64,000 nucleotides of DNA from Torymus aiolomorphi (taxonomy: Eukaryota > Arthropoda > Insecta > Hymenoptera > Torymidae), in NCBI GenBank assembly GCA_036365515.1, contig CM070876.1, positions 92,439,800-92,503,799 of the forward strand. The letters run 5' to 3'. Each line of letters starts with the position of its first letter. Position 1 is the stretch's first letter. A model generated the notes under the pieces. The model was not told where the DNA came from. It worked only from the letters and a program-made list of their open reading frames with translations, and made no database searches. Shown here one piece after another: positions 11,399 through 21,938 of this stretch. The position numbers were made by a program, and so were the translations under genes.

Positions 11399-13140
11399 AT
11401 GAATACAGACAAGAGAGGTCGAACACCAGGACCATCTACAAAGAAGAGAACATTTGGAAGAAAAAAGAAACATAAAGGATTTAGAAGAAAAGTAGAAAAT
11501 GCCCCATCACTAAAGAGAAAGAGAAGCACATCTGCAAGCAAAATTTCAGAATCAGATATATCTAGAAGTCCAGCAATAACAAGAAACAGAATAATAGATA
11601 TTGATATTTTGTTTCATGAACTTGAAAAGATAATTGTTTGTGCTAAGTGTCATGGAAAAATCCGAATGACGGAAGGAGACATTAGAGGATTGGGTGCAAA
11701 AATTAATATTGTATGCAAAAACTGCAATGGCATGAATCTCATCAATACAAGTAAACAAGTTGGAAGTAGTGGGAATGCTTATGAAGTAAATAGACGTAGT
11801 GTACTTGCTATGCGTGCACTTGGACAAGGACATGCAGGATTGGAGACATTTTGTGGTATCATGGACCTACCATCGCCAGTGGCACACAGTTTTTATGACC
11901 ATATCAATGAGGAGTTAAGTAAGGCATGTGAAAAAGTGGCAGTTATCTCCATGCAAAAAGCAGTGGAAAAAGAAAAACAATTGACACCAGCTGGAAGAGT
12001 AGGGCTTGATGTGTCTGGTGACGGGTCCTGGAGAAAGAGAGGATTCTCTTCTTTACAAGGAATCACAAGCTTGATTAGTTTGCGTTCCCAACAAATTCTT
12101 GACATCTCTATCAAGAATAGTTTCTGCAAAGCTTGCATGAAATGGGAAAATACAGAGGGCACAGAAGAATATGAAGACTGGTGCACGGACCATCAAGCCA
12201 ATTGCTCAGCAAACCATGAAGGAAGTGCCGGAAAGATGGAAGTGGATGGAATTATTGAAATTTCAAAAATTCCATGGAAAAATATGGTGTAAAGTATCAT
12301 CGCTACATTGGAGATGGTGATTCAAAAGTTTTCTGTGATTTGTGTAAAGTTAAACCATATGGAGATGAACTGATAGTAGAAAAAAAGGAGTGTGTTGGAC
12401 ATGTTCAAAAGCGAATGGGTACAAGGCTGAGAAATCTAAAGAAGAATTCTGGCAAGAAGAAGTTAGCTGATGGAAAATCCATTGGAGGACAGGGACGCTT
12501 GACTGGTAAAGTTATTGATCAGCTCACCACCTACTATGGTAATGCCATCAGGGGCAATGCGAACTCAGTGAAAGATATGAGAAATGCGATATGGGCCACT
12601 TATTACCACAAAATCTCCACAGATAAATTACCTCAACATCATTTGTGCCCAAAAGGAGAAAATAGTTGGTGCAAGTGGCAAAAAGCGAAAGCCCAGAAAA
12701 AACTGAAAGGCTTCCATCATACAGGCAGTATTCCAACAGTAGTGATGGAGCGGTTAAAACCAAATTATGAAGATCTCTCTCGACAGGAACTGCTTGAAAG
12801 GTGTCTTGGTGGTTTTACACAGAACAGCAATGAAAGCTTCAATCAGATAGTTTGGAAGCTCGTTACCAAGACATCTTTTAGTGGTGTGCATGTACTCAAT
12901 ACAGGTGTATACATTGCTATCACTTGTTTCAATGATGGAAGAATTGGTTTCTTGGAAATAATGGATGCCTTCGACATCAAACCTGGAGTAGCTGCAATTG
13001 AGTGGGTGAAGAAGAGCAATGATAAAAGATTATTCTATGCTGAAAGCAATGCTGAGGAAAATACCTTAGAAAGTAGAAGAAAAAGAAGGAGAGTACGACT
13101 TCAGTTACCAAAAGAGTCATATGAACCAGGTTCTTACTAG
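11399..13140 (+). pseudogene. MULE-type transposase (one frameshift)
   Basis: This is a DDE-type transposase of the Mutator-like family common in insects. The first frame, 11399-12292, has a basic N-terminus and two CxxC zinc-binding pairs (CAKCHGK, CKNCNG). It also has the block GLDVSGDGSWRKRGF, which bears the first catalytic Asp. The second frame, 12274-13140, has YIGDGDSKVF (second Asp) and KKECVGHVQKRMGTRLR (acidic residue region), then a helical C-terminus ending in a basic RRKRRRVRLQ tail. The frames overlap at 12255-12290, where a single missing base in a T-run explains the break. Otherwise the sequence is clean, so the insertion is probably younger than the polymerase decay. Combined length is about 570 residues. 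No intron is needed. Confidence 0.85.
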
Positions 13141-14093
13141 AGTAAGTAATTAAAAGATTTTTTTGTTACTTATACGTATAAAAATAGTTAATATTTATTG
13201 TTTTTCTTTTTAGTTAATTTGTGATTGGATCTGTCACCCGGAATAGATGATTTTTGTAGGTTATAGACTGCAGCATCAAGGAATAAAAATATTTTAGTCT
13301 AAAACGAAAAAAAAGATAAGAGCTACAATATGTATTATTGTAAATAATATAAAGATGTCATTAAGCTAATTAAACCTTTTTTTACAGATATTTAATGAGA
13401 CTAGACATGAGATGATTAGAGTGTCCGTGCCAAAATAACTGTCATATGGATATTCCATTTTTCATGTTTAATCAAAGTATATTATACAGAATTGTGAAAA
13501 AGATTTTTGTAAGTAGTTTTGAAAAGCTTACCATAAGTTATAAGAAACTCAAGTTTCAAACATGATTTCTGAAAAACTTGTTTTTTGTGTTTACAGGGTC
13601 ATTGCCGTAAGTTTATTTTTCACCAAGTGAACGAAATGACTTGAAATTTTAGGTGAGCATTCCTTTTTACATTAGCCACAAGGAATGTGCGCTACTTTTT
13701 TGAAAAAAGCTTCAGAAAAAAATAAAAAAAATAAAATTATAGAACTTTTGATAAAATATACAAAAAATTGAGATTTTTCATAAAAAATAAATATTACAAA
13801 AATTTTTTTAGGAAAAGTAGCAGAGAAAACTGGTAACTGATGTAAAAACAAAGATCAAGCCATGAATTTCAAGTCATTTTACTTAGTTGTTGAAAAGTAA
13901 ACCTACGGCAATCAATAAATCAGAGTTAAATCATTAATAAAATGTACGCAAGAGCCAGATGTATATTATCAGCTAACTACAGGCGGAAATTGTAGGTAAT
14001 AACACTACTTATTAGTGGGAAAAATATTAAGTTCAAAGATTACACCTGGAATTTATTATTAATCAAATTATTTATTCTTATTTTTTTCAGTTT
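13141..14093. repeat. MULE 3' region with a 310-bp inverted-repeat segment
   Basis: No gene is seen. About 55-bp arms at 13603-13660 (ATTGCCGTAAGTTTATTTTTC...) and 13858-13912 are inverted copies around an A/T-rich centre. This could be a MITE or part of the transposon's own subterminal structure. Confidence 0.55.
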
Positions 14094-14203
14094 TAACCAT
14101 GGCTTGTCCCCTTATTATGTGTGTATATGTATGTATGTACATTGCTCGACCCCTCTAACACTGTAAGTATGAGACAGGTGGGGCGTAACATCTCTGTATA
14201 ACG

Positions 14204-15883
14204 TTATAGCTTATGTGGAGATAAAAATTCGCATTCGTAAATCAGACTTTTGTACTCTTTAGGCAAAATATTAATTTCGAACTGTTTATTCATAAAATTT
14301 CTCTGACTGTGTATGTGAACGGCCTCAGAAAATAATCTTTTTTGTGTGTTATGTTCCGTATCAAGAATTTTAATATTATTAAAATCAATTATGTGGTCAT
14401 TCTCAATTTTATGTAAAAACAGCGACGACTTGTCATCTCCGTCAATATATCTCTTTTTGTGTTCTTTAATTCTTATGTCTAATCTTCTACACATCTGTCC
14501 CACATAAGATGCATTACAATTAGAACAACTTATTTTGTATACAACATTATTATTATTCATCTTTTCATTTTTATCTTTTCCTAACCTGATAATATTATTC
14601 AATTTATTGACCATACTGTAGGTTACATTAGTATTGATTTTCTTGAAAAAACTTTTTACAAAATATTCCATTTCTTTAACAAACGGTAAACATATACGTA
14701 ATTTATTTCCAACTTTAGAATTTTTTGATGTAGTGTTAGTAAACTTTATAGTATTTAACCTCCGTTTTACATAAGTATCGATGAGTTTTTTCGGATAATT
14801 ATTTTGTAATAGTAATTTTTTAATAAACGAAATATTTTTGTTATGAAAAGATTCATGTGACAATTTAACAGCACGGTCTACTAAGCAGTAAATAATTGCA
14901 ATTTTATTTCTCAACGGATGGTGTGAGTGAAAATTTAAATACCTTCCCTAAAAGGTCGGTTTTCTAAACCAATTTGTAATAATGTGTCTGTTATTATCGA
15001 CGATAAATTGTACATCTAAAAAGCTTATGTTATTCTCTTGCGGTCGTTCAACTGTAAACTGTAAGTTATCGTAGTAAGAGTTAAAGACATTTAACGTTTC
15101 ATCTATACAATCTTTATGTATACACAATATAATATCGTCAACATATCGAAAATAGAATATCGGTTTTGATTTCAATTTATTTATGCATTCGATTTCCAAA
15201 TCCTCCATAACAATATCTGATAGAATCGGGCTTATGGGATTACCCATCGCAGAACCAAAAATTTGTCTATAAAATTTTCCATTAAATCGGAAAAAATTAT
15301 TATTAAGAATGAATTTTATAACCTTTAGAAATTCAGTACAGTTCATATAATTTTTATTATATAATTGTTGCCATCTCTTTTCTATTCCTGTAGAAACCAA
15401 ATATTCTGGGACATTCGTAAAAAGACTGACGACGTCTAAACTAATAACAACATGTTCTGGAGGTATTCGGATATTCTCTATTATTTATTTTAATTTTAAG
15501 CTATTATCTATATGTGAACATGGGGGTTTTAAATTATTTTTCAGAAACTTTGCAAAGAATTTTGAAATATTGTATGTCGGCGAATTGACAGTGGAAATTA
15601 TGGGTCTAATGGGAAAACCTATTTTATGGATTTTTATTAACCCATAGGCTTTTGACACATTAAACTTTTGTAATACAGGTTCCAATGTTTTACCAAAACC
15701 TGTGAAATCCATCTTATTTAGCCATTTTATTAAATCATTAGATTTTCTTTCCAAATTCGGTAGTGGGTTTTTGTCAATATACTCATAATATTTATTATCA
15801 TTAAACAAAGCTTCAGTTTTTTCGTAATAAGTTGATTTCTTAATAAGGACTGTAATATTACCTTTGTCAGCCCGGGTTATCAA
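14204..15883 (-). pseudogene. Penelope-like reverse transcriptase and GIY-YIG endonuclease (minus copy)
   Basis: Reading from 15883 down, the first frame (15485-15883) carries ITRADKGN and LIKIHKIGFPIRPIIS, the RT entry region. The second frame, ending at 14948, carries the RT core with GNPISPILSD and the catalytic FRYVDDIIL. The third frame (14204-14914) carries a GIY-YIG endonuclease (VVYKISCSNC...YVGQMCRRLDIRIKEHK). This is the canonical Penelope order, RT then GIY-YIG, used for target-primed insertion. A CAA-to-TAA change, judged against the plus copy, makes a stop near 15485. A frame break at about 14930-14948 separates the RT from the endonuclease. Confidence 0.88.
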
Positions 15884-15964
15884 AATTTCTGGGTTATTTT
15901 TTATGAATTCTTTGGTTTTTGTAAAATCTATTTTGTCAATAGAATCTCATTTTGACAAAAAATT

Positions 15965-16948
15965 TAAAATAGATTTTACATATACAATCTCATTTTGACA
16001 ACAAATTTAAAATTAAAACAAATAATAGAGAATATCCGAATACCTCCAGAACATGTTGTTATTAGTTTAGACGTCGTCAGTCTTTTTACGAATGTCCCAG
16101 AATATTTGGTTTCTACAGGAATAGAAAAGAGATGGCAACAATTATATAATAAAATTAATATGAACTGTACTGAATTTCTAAAGGTTATTAAATTCATTCT
16201 TAATAATAATTTTTTCCGATTTAATGGAAAATTTTATAGACAAATTTTTGGTTCTGCGATGGGTAATCCCATAAGCCCGATTCTATCAGATATTGTTATG
16301 GAGGATTTGGAAATCGAATGCATAAATAAATTGAAATCAAAACCGATATTCTATTTTCGATATGTTGACGATATTATATTGTGTATACATAAAGATTGTA
16401 TAGATGAAACGTTAAATGTCTTTAACTCTTACGACGATAACTTACAGTTTACAGTTGAACGACCGCAAGAGAATAACATAAGCTTTTTAGATGTACAATT
16501 TATCGTCGATAATAACAGACACATTATTACAAATTGGTATAGAAAACCGATCTTTTCGGGAAGGTATTTAAATTTTCACTCACACCATCCGTTGAGCAAT
16601 AAAATTGCAATTATTTACTGCTTAGTAGACCGTGCTGTTAAATTGTCACATGAATCTTTTCATAACAAAAATATTTCGTTTATTAAAAAATTACTATTAC
16701 AAAATAATTATCCGAAAAAACTCATCGATACTTATGTAAAACGGAGGTTAAATACGATAAAGTTTACTAACACTACATCAAAAAATTCTAAAGTTGAAAA
16801 TAAATTACGTATATGTTTACCGTAAAGAAATGGAATATTTTGTAAAAAGTTTTTTCAAGAAAATCAATACTAATGTAACCTACAGTATGGTCAATAAATT
16901 GAATATATTATCAGGTTAGGAAAAGATAAAAATGAAAAGATGAATAAA
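15965..16948 (+). pseudogene. Second Penelope-like copy, head-to-head, 3'-truncated
   Basis: The open frame 15995-16825 is nearly identical in protein to the minus copy: PPEHVVISLDVVSLFTNVPE, MGNPISPILSD, YFRYVDDIILC, through to ENKLRICLP. It ends in a frameshift at about 16823. The DNA similarity continues to about 16948, in the spacer before the GIY-YIG motif, and then switches to polymerase sequence. The two copies form a ~0.9-kb inverted repeat around a ~500-bp centre. Head-to-head partial copies are usual for Penelope elements. Confidence 0.85.
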
Positions 16949-16949
16949 A

Positions 16950-17368
16950 ATGAAAAAGACCCTTCAGAGTATAGGCCTCCTTTAGGCACTCTTCTCGGCA
17001 GCATGACGGACGAGCTCAAGGGCTACGGAGAGGGAGCTTATATTACCAGCTTTCTCTCCGGGGGTCCGAAATTTTATGCCTTCCGTGCGATCGTCCCATC
17101 GACCGGCATCACTCACGAGTGCTGTAAAGTAAAGGGAATTTCTCTTAATAGCGCCAATACGAGCAAGATCAATTTCGCTAGTATCGAGCGCTTGATCGCA
17201 GAGTATTTCGATAACGACGAGAGCTCGCCTATCGTTTTGAAATACAATGCGATCAGACGCACTCGCACGCACGAGGTCATTACGCGCAGCGAAAAAAAAA
17301 TCCTGTTCCATAGTTCTGAGAAAGCGAAGATATTTCCAACACGACGTTTCGCTTCCTTTCGGCTATAA
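16950..17368 (+). pseudogene. Family-B DNA polymerase, C-terminal fragment
   Basis: The frame carries PPLGTLLGSMTDEL, GAYITSFLSGGPKFYAFR, CCKVKGISLNS...INF and HEVITRSEKKILFH. These are the thumb/C-terminal blocks of Polinton PolB that follow the YxDTDS motif. It belongs to the same gene as 7462-10171, but motifs A, B and C (the palm) are nowhere in the window. The Penelope event therefore went with a deletion of several hundred codons as well as an insertion. The first ~15 codons of the open frame are Penelope-derived. It ends at TAA 17366-17368, followed by AATAAA-like signals near 17430. Confidence 0.88.
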
Positions 17369-17885
17369 GCGCAATTGAATAATTGTATATTTTAATGCGT
17401 TGAATGTTGTAACTTTTGTATATTTTTCATAATAATAATAAAAATGTATTGTAGATATTTAAATTTTTTTTATGTGTTAACTATTTTCCCCCATATCCCC
17501 TCATCCCACGTACCTATTTATAGCGGAGATCAGCTAACCCGCGCGCGCGCGCGCGCCGCGGAGATTAACGGAACAATGCATTAAACACGCAGCGATAGTT
17601 GCTTATAGCTGCGAAAGTCACCTGATCAACGCGGTAAATATACTTATCCGCGCGAGGGCCGGAGTATGCTAATGACTGCGGAAGTCACCACCGCGGAAGT
17701 CACCACCGCGGTGATATGGTGATCTCCGCGCGCGCGCCCGCCGTCGCCGCGGGGATCGTAAATATCGTAGCATAGCTATATGCGGTGATGTTTTTCACGT
17801 ACTTCATCGTCAGCTGAGCGCGTGAGCGAGTTAAGGGTTTAAAAAAGGCTGCATGCGTGTAATTTTCTTTATTCGCGTCGTAAAC
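17369..17885 (+). promoter_or_regulatory. Intergenic region, likely end of the polymerase and promoter of the structural cluster
   Basis: First comes an AT-rich stretch with AATAATAATAAAAATG (poly(A)-signal-like). A GC-rich block follows with (GC)n near 17545 and a short direct repeat CGGAAGTCACCAC (about 17690 and 17705). Then TTCATCGTCAGCTGAG (initiator-like TCAGC, ~17810) lies about 75 bp before the ATPase start. Promoter function is inferred from position and base composition only. Confidence 0.35.
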
Positions 17886-18542
17886 ATGGATACGCGATGG
17901 AAGTATCCTTTTACTTGCTGCGTGTGCGGCCCCACAGGCTGCGGTAAAACTTTATTCGTTAAAAGCTTTCTCGCCTACCTGCCAGAGGTCTGCGACACAC
18001 GTTTCGACCGTGTATTATTTTATTACACCGAATGGCAAGACGCGTACAGACGAGATTTTAAACCCAACGGGCCACCCATCGAGTTTCGAGACGGCCTTCC
18101 ACAGATGGCGGATTACTCGAGTGACAATGAGAAAAAAAAGTTACTCATTCTCGACGACCTCATGCGTGAATCGTCGACCGATGTTATTTTAGATTTATTT
18201 ACAAAGGGTAGTCATCACAAAAATATTAGCTTAATATTCGTTACGCAAAACGTATTTCACAAACGTAAGGCACAGCGCGACATTAGTTTGAATACCAAGT
18301 ATCTGGTATTGTTAAAAAATCCCCGCGACAGAGCACAAATACAGCACCTCGCAAGACAAATTTTTCCGGAAGATTCGGCTTTTTTGTGTGAGGCCTATCT
18401 AGACGCCACGCGTGAACCTCACTCCTATCTTTTTATCGATCTATCTCAAGCCTGCTTAGACGAGTTTAGATTTCGAGCAAAGATATTTCCCAATGCCGGG
18501 ACGCACGTTGCCTACGTGCCCAAGTACTTTAAATCGCGGTGA
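17886..18542 (+). CDS. A32-like (FtsK/HerA) DNA-packaging ATPase
   Basis: This is the genome-packaging motor ATPase of Polintons and related capsid-forming elements. Walker A is CGPTGCGKT (about residues 14-22 from the chosen start). Walker B is KLLILDDLM (~90), followed by the sensor-type block SLIFVTQNVFH and KNPRDRAQIQHLARQIFP. I chose the ATG at 17886 rather than 17853 because MDTRWKYPFTCCVCGPTGCGKT puts the P-loop at the usual distance from the N-terminus. The 218-residue length is typical and the frame is fully open. It is present once, because the right-hand duplication starts further on. The stop TGA is immediately followed by the next gene's ATG (18543). Confidence 0.93.
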   Translation: MDTRWKYPFTCCVCGPTGCGKTLFVKSFLAYLPEVCDTRFDRVLFYYTEWQDAYRRDFKPNGPPIEFRDGLPQMADYSSDNEKKKLLILDDLMRESSTDVILDLFTKGSHHKNISLIFVTQNVFHKRKAQRDISLNTKYLVLLKNPRDRAQIQHLARQIFPEDSAFLCEAYLDATREPHSYLFIDLSQACLDEFRFRAKIFPNAGTHVAYVPKYFKSR

Positions 18543-18965
18543 ATGAGGCGTGCGTTAATCAGTCGGGAAAAAACTATAACGTCGATAGGTCGTAAAGCGA
18601 TAGCCTGCGGTAACCATTTCTCGAAAAGAAACCTTGCTCTCTTGAACGCTCTTTGTCATGGGGACAAAAGACATCGTGTTGCTATAGCGGGCACAGCTGA
18701 TAAACCTCTCGTCAGATGCACATGCGAGTGTGTGTTGAACGTTTCGCAGGGCGTCGTAAAACTAAGCGAAAAGGTCCGATTGCGTAAACATAAGCAAACG
18801 CTGCGTAAGCTGAACCGTACTGGTGATAGAGGCAGCGGTACTTGGAAATCGAAGAAACGTGTCATTATACAAAACGGCGGGTCGTTTTTACCACTCTTAC
18901 TTGCTCCGATCGTAGGAGCGCTTATCTCAAAAATATTTGGCTCGAAACATGGAGCGAGCTCGTAA
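18543..18965 (+). CDS. Small basic Polinton protein with C-terminal hydrophobic segment
   Basis: A 140-residue protein: a basic N-terminus (RRALISREKTITSIGRKAIA), a central Lys/Arg-rich part (LRKHKQTLRKLNR), then IIQNGGSFLPLLLAPIVGAL as a hydrophobic segment near the end. I recognise this layout (a basic arm, a GG, then a membrane-like segment) from proteins beside the ATPase in insect Polintons. Its role is not established. A virion-internal or membrane-active part like adenoviral pVI/pX is conjecture. It starts right at the end of the ATPase (no gap) and its last codons overlap the start of the next gene at 18949. A second, 5'-truncated copy lies at 27962-28218. Confidence 0.75.
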   Translation: MRRALISREKTITSIGRKAIACGNHFSKRNLALLNALCHGDKRHRVAIAGTADKPLVRCTCECVLNVSQGVVKLSEKVRLRKHKQTLRKLNRTGDRGSGTWKSKKRVIIQNGGSFLPLLLAPIVGALISKIFGSKHGASS

Positions 18966-19695
18966 GATGATCCTTGTGCCGGAGCCGCCACCGGAGACAT
19001 CGCCATCTAAAGTCATGGAGGAGGAGGAGGCGAGGAATACGAATGAAAAAACTCTGCAAACACCAGGAGATCATTTTTCTCGTCTGGATGGTGAAATGTA
19101 CGATGTTTTACGATCAAGAGCAGCTAGAGACGACTACGAGAAGTGCGTAAAATATCTACAGATTTTACGTCGCTACCTTTTCTTCCGTGATAACGAGCGT
19201 AGCGCTGTACGTGAGGAGCACCAGGAAATAGACGAGGTCGAAGAGGGGCTTGCACCACTGTCCGAGGACGACATACTCGTGGGGGTACCGAAAATACACG
19301 CGCGCAAAGCGCGTCTCTTGCTTCGCCATTGGAAAGTCACTGTACCCGAGCGTCTCAAGTGGGATAACTCAGGCACCATTACTATAAATGGTCGTGTAAT
19401 TGCTCGGTCCAATATAACAGAGTTAATCATCAACGCATTGAAAAAAAAGAACAGTAAGGACGAGGAGGCGCCCGTTGGCCGCATTGAATTTGCAAAATTT
19501 CTCAAAACTTCCGAAACGCCGGGAAATTTGATTAATAATCCAGCAGTTTTAAAAATTGGGCAAATATTGACGGATCCTCAGCGCTCGGCCAAACGACGTC
19601 TATCCACACCAATACAGCACGAATCACCCCAGCCGTCTATACAGACTCGCAGTAAAAAACAAGCGAAAAAAAAGTGGCTCACGCTTGGTTTGTAA
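18949..19695 (+). CDS. Conserved Polinton protein of unknown function (copy 1)
   Basis: Start chosen at MERARKMILVPEPP, since this ATG is also conserved in the second copy (28223). The 249-residue protein has an acidic, proline-rich N-terminus and a helical block (DHFSRLDGEMYDVLRSRAAR). A conserved core follows (GVPKIHARKARLLLRHW, LKWDNSGTITINGRVIARSN) and the tail is basic (RSKKQAKKKW). The pattern WxxxGxIxxxGxxIxxSNI recurs in proteins next to chromodomain integrases in insect mobile DNA, but I know no biochemical function. It overlaps the preceding gene by 17 bases and ends 9 bases before the integrase ATG. The frame is fully open here; the second copy has a stop. Confidence 0.75.
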   Translation: MERARKMILVPEPPPETSPSKVMEEEEARNTNEKTLQTPGDHFSRLDGEMYDVLRSRAARDDYEKCVKYLQILRRYLFFRDNERSAVREEHQEIDEVEEGLAPLSEDDILVGVPKIHARKARLLLRHWKVTVPERLKWDNSGTITINGRVIARSNITELIINALKKKNSKDEEAPVGRIEFAKFLKTSETPGNLINNPAVLKIGQILTDPQRSAKRRLSTPIQHESPQPSIQTRSKKQAKKKWLTLGL

Positions 19696-19704
19696 AATAA
19701 AAAA

Positions 19705-20780
19705 ATGACGTACGAAAAACAATACTACGACCATGAGCATGAAGCAGGCTACGCTGGGGCGCGCAATCTTGTGCGCTTAACCGCTAAAAAGGAAAAGAAA
19801 AAAATTTACTCGTGGCTGAGCAATCAAGATGCCTACACGCTCCATCACCCGATACGAAGGCGATTTCCACGATTATGCTACAACGTGACGAACATTGAGC
19901 TGATTTGCTACAGCTCACGACGATAAAAGATTACAACGACGATTACAACTACATTCTAGTGGTGATTGACGTACTCGGTAAGTACGCATGGGTGGAACCG
20001 ATAAAAGATAAGACCGTGCGCAACGTTGCCGACGCCTTCGCACGGATTATCGACCGAGCACATCCCCGACTGCCTATATGCGTGCAAATCGATCGAGGCA
20101 AAGAGTTTACCGGTTCAGCATTTCAGGCGATCCTCCGCCGAAAAGAGATAACATGCAGAGTCGCTCGCAACCCCGACATTAAAGCAGCTGTGGTCGAAAG
20201 ACTCAACAGAACGTTACGCGAGCGAATCTGGCGATACTTTTCTCATAGTAACACAAAGAGATACATCGATGTCGTGCAAAAGATTGTACACGCTTACAAT
20301 CGCACGCTACACAGTGGTACGCGCATGAGACCTATCGAAGTCACATTGTACAACGCGCCGACAGCGATCGAAAATTTAGCCAAACGCGCGAGCTACAATT
20401 ATCGAAGGCGACCACCGGCGCTGCCTAAATGCAAGGTGGGCAACCTCGTGCGCATCAGTCGAACCAAAAACACCTTTGAGAGAGGATATGAAAAAAATTT
20501 TAGCGAAGAAGTGTTCAAGATAATCCGCGTTTCGACGCGTCAAAATCTCTATACATACGTGCTCGAAGATTTGAACGAAGAAATTATCGATGGTTTCTTT
20601 TATCCCGAGGAGCTCGTGTTAGTCGATCACGAATGGCTCGCGCCCGATAAGCGTTTTAAAGTCGAACGCGTCATACGCACAGAAGGCAGGAGCGATAAAA
20701 AGAGAGCACTCGTTAAGTGGCTCGGTTATCCTGCTAAATTTAACTCGTGGGTAAAAGCAAGCGAGCTTGAAAACATCTGA
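19705..20780 (+). pseudogene. Retroviral-type integrase with chromodomain (copy 1, broken)
   Basis: The N-terminal frame (19705-19926) has AYTLHHPIRRRFPRL. The core frame (19905-20780) has VVIDVLGKYAWVEPI, CVQIDRGKEFTG (second catalytic Asp) and VVERLNRTLRERIW (Glu). A C-terminal chromodomain follows (FKVERVIRT...ALVKWLGYPAKFNSWV). Against the second copy, 16 bases are replaced by 3 near 19897. This shifts the frame and removes the WEAD block that holds the first catalytic Asp of the DDE triad. So this copy cannot encode an active integrase, although the rest is intact to TGA 20778-20780. Integrase inserts the element and creates the 6-bp duplication. Confidence 0.92.
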
Positions 20781-20785
20781 AAAAA

Positions 20786-21561
20786 ATGGAAACGAGCGAC
20801 GATTTTTATATGGTACTGCCTAGTAACAGCAGCATGACGTATTTTCCCGAAAACACAACATGCTGTTTTACGACCCAGCTGCAACGCGAGATCAAATTAC
20901 ACGGCGAGTGGCACGTGAGGCTCGTTGAAATTCACATACCACACAGTATCGTACATTTTCAAGATGACGAACCGAGTTACACTTTTTACTCGGCTGAGGA
21001 TAATGAGGGTCTCAACGACAAAAAACTGTGTCGTATACCCGTAGGTATTTACGATTCACTCGAACAACTAGTAGACGCTATAAACGCGGCGAATGACACA
21101 TATAAGCATCAAATGCTCAAGCCACATAAAGATCGAAAGGGGTCTTACATCATAAGACGCAAGTGTGACGCTCGCAAATACACATTACGGATTTCAACGA
21201 AAAAATCATGCGTGTATTCGGCTTCGACGAAGCAGGTCAAAAAGGTTCGTTTAGAACGCATGAAGGTTACCGCGACATTGCAGCCAGCAGACCTGCCTCG
21301 CTTTCTCGAGCCTTGCCCGACCCGATGTATATCTATACCGATATATGTGAACCTTATACAGTAGGTGGCACACAAGCTGCCCTACTGCGCATAGTTTCTA
21401 TAGACAACTCCAGCTTTAAGTACGGTTGCAGTACTGTACAGCGTTTTGCACCCGTTCACTATATACCTCTTCTCTATCACAATTTTCGTAGCATCGTTAT
21501 CGATATAAGAGATCAACATGGGCAACGTATACCATTCGCTATACTTCACGCTACGCTTTAA
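20786..21561 (+). pseudogene. Penton-like minor capsid protein (copy 1, frameshifted)
   Basis: The N-terminal part reads DDFYMVLPSNSSMTYFPENT, then FTTQLQREIKLHGEWHVRLVEIHIPHS and YIIRRKCD. The C-terminal part in another frame (21208-21561) has VFGFDEAGQKG, YIYTDICEPYTVGGTQAALLR and IVIDIRDQHGQRIPF. This order and the closing IDIRDxxGxxIPF block are what I know from the Polinton minor (penton, single jelly-roll) capsid protein. One base is missing near 21165 relative to the second copy. The last ~20 bases before the stop also lack a short stretch present in the second copy. It sits 5 bases after the integrase stop. Confidence 0.7.
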
Positions 21562-21575
21562 GGGCAAACGTTAAG

Positions 21576-21935
21576 ATGAGTCATTACGGGCGCTACTACG
21601 ACGAGCAGCTTGTTGAAGACGTTGCCAACAGAGGTGTCAATTTCAAGGAGGCTGTAAAATCACGGGCCAAATAATCTGGACGCAACCTCAAAAGAAAAGC
21701 TGCTGACAAAATATCGGAAATAATGAAATGCTCGGGATATAAAACAGGCGTGAATGGCAAGCGGCGGCACGAGTCGAGAAAGAAACGCACTCGGACGCGC
21801 ACGGCAGGCGGTAAGAAAAAACCCGGCAAAAGAAAGCCCGCTGTGAGAACGAGCAAGAAGAAGAAGAAGAAGAAGAAGAAGAAGAAGAAGAGGAAAGCCC
21901 TTCGCAACATAAACGATATTTTTGGTCCAAAGTAA
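21576..21935 (+). pseudogene. Basic GG-containing Polinton protein (copy 1, deleted and truncated)
   Basis: It starts with SHYGRYYDEQL like the second copy at 30877. It lacks 159 bp (53 codons, in frame) that there encode the hydrophobic GRGVGAWLGGLFRRILPY segment. An in-frame TAA at 21672-21674 (GAA in the other copy) stops it after 32 codons. The rest of the frame stays open and is very basic (KKRTRTRTAGGKKKPGKRKP), with an expanded (AAG)n run at 21858-21892. It is non-functional here. See 30877-31380 for the intact version. Confidence 0.8.
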
Positions 21936-21938
21936 AAA

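Larger units (their letters stand above)
10527..14113 (+). mobile_element. MULE-type DNA transposon inside the Penelope element
   Basis: A perfect 20-bp inverted repeat, AAGGGGACAAGCCATGGTTA, occurs at 10527-10546 and inverted at 14094-14113. ATT lies immediately outside each end (10524-10526 and 14114-14116), compatible with a 3-bp target duplication. The element is 3.6 kb and carries one transposase gene split by a frameshift. It also holds a small MITE (10858-11035) and an inverted-repeat segment (13603-13912). Flanking sequence on both sides is Penelope. Confidence 0.85.
10172..16950 (-). mobile_element. Penelope-like element insertion, two head-to-head copies, interrupted by a MULE
   Basis: A minus-oriented Penelope-like element covers roughly 10264-10526 and 14114-15960, split by the MULE. 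A second, truncated copy in plus orientation (15965-16948) lies head-to-head with it. Both encode reverse transcriptase; the minus copy also keeps the GIY-YIG endonuclease. The plus copy ends abruptly inside the endonuclease region, where the polymerase C-terminus resumes. A hammerhead ribozyme motif sits in the 3' region of the minus copy. The first 90 bp (10172-10262) are unassigned. The insertion coincides with loss of the polymerase palm region. Confidence 0.85.

Noticed and set aside
14120..14160. CTCGACCCCT outside the right MULE end, resembling GGGGTCGA inside the left end
   Set aside because: The match is short and lies outside the 20-bp TIR. It does not improve the element boundaries.
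7462..17368. An active DNA polymerase
   Set aside because: Multiple stops and frameshifts, and the catalytic palm is absent from the window.
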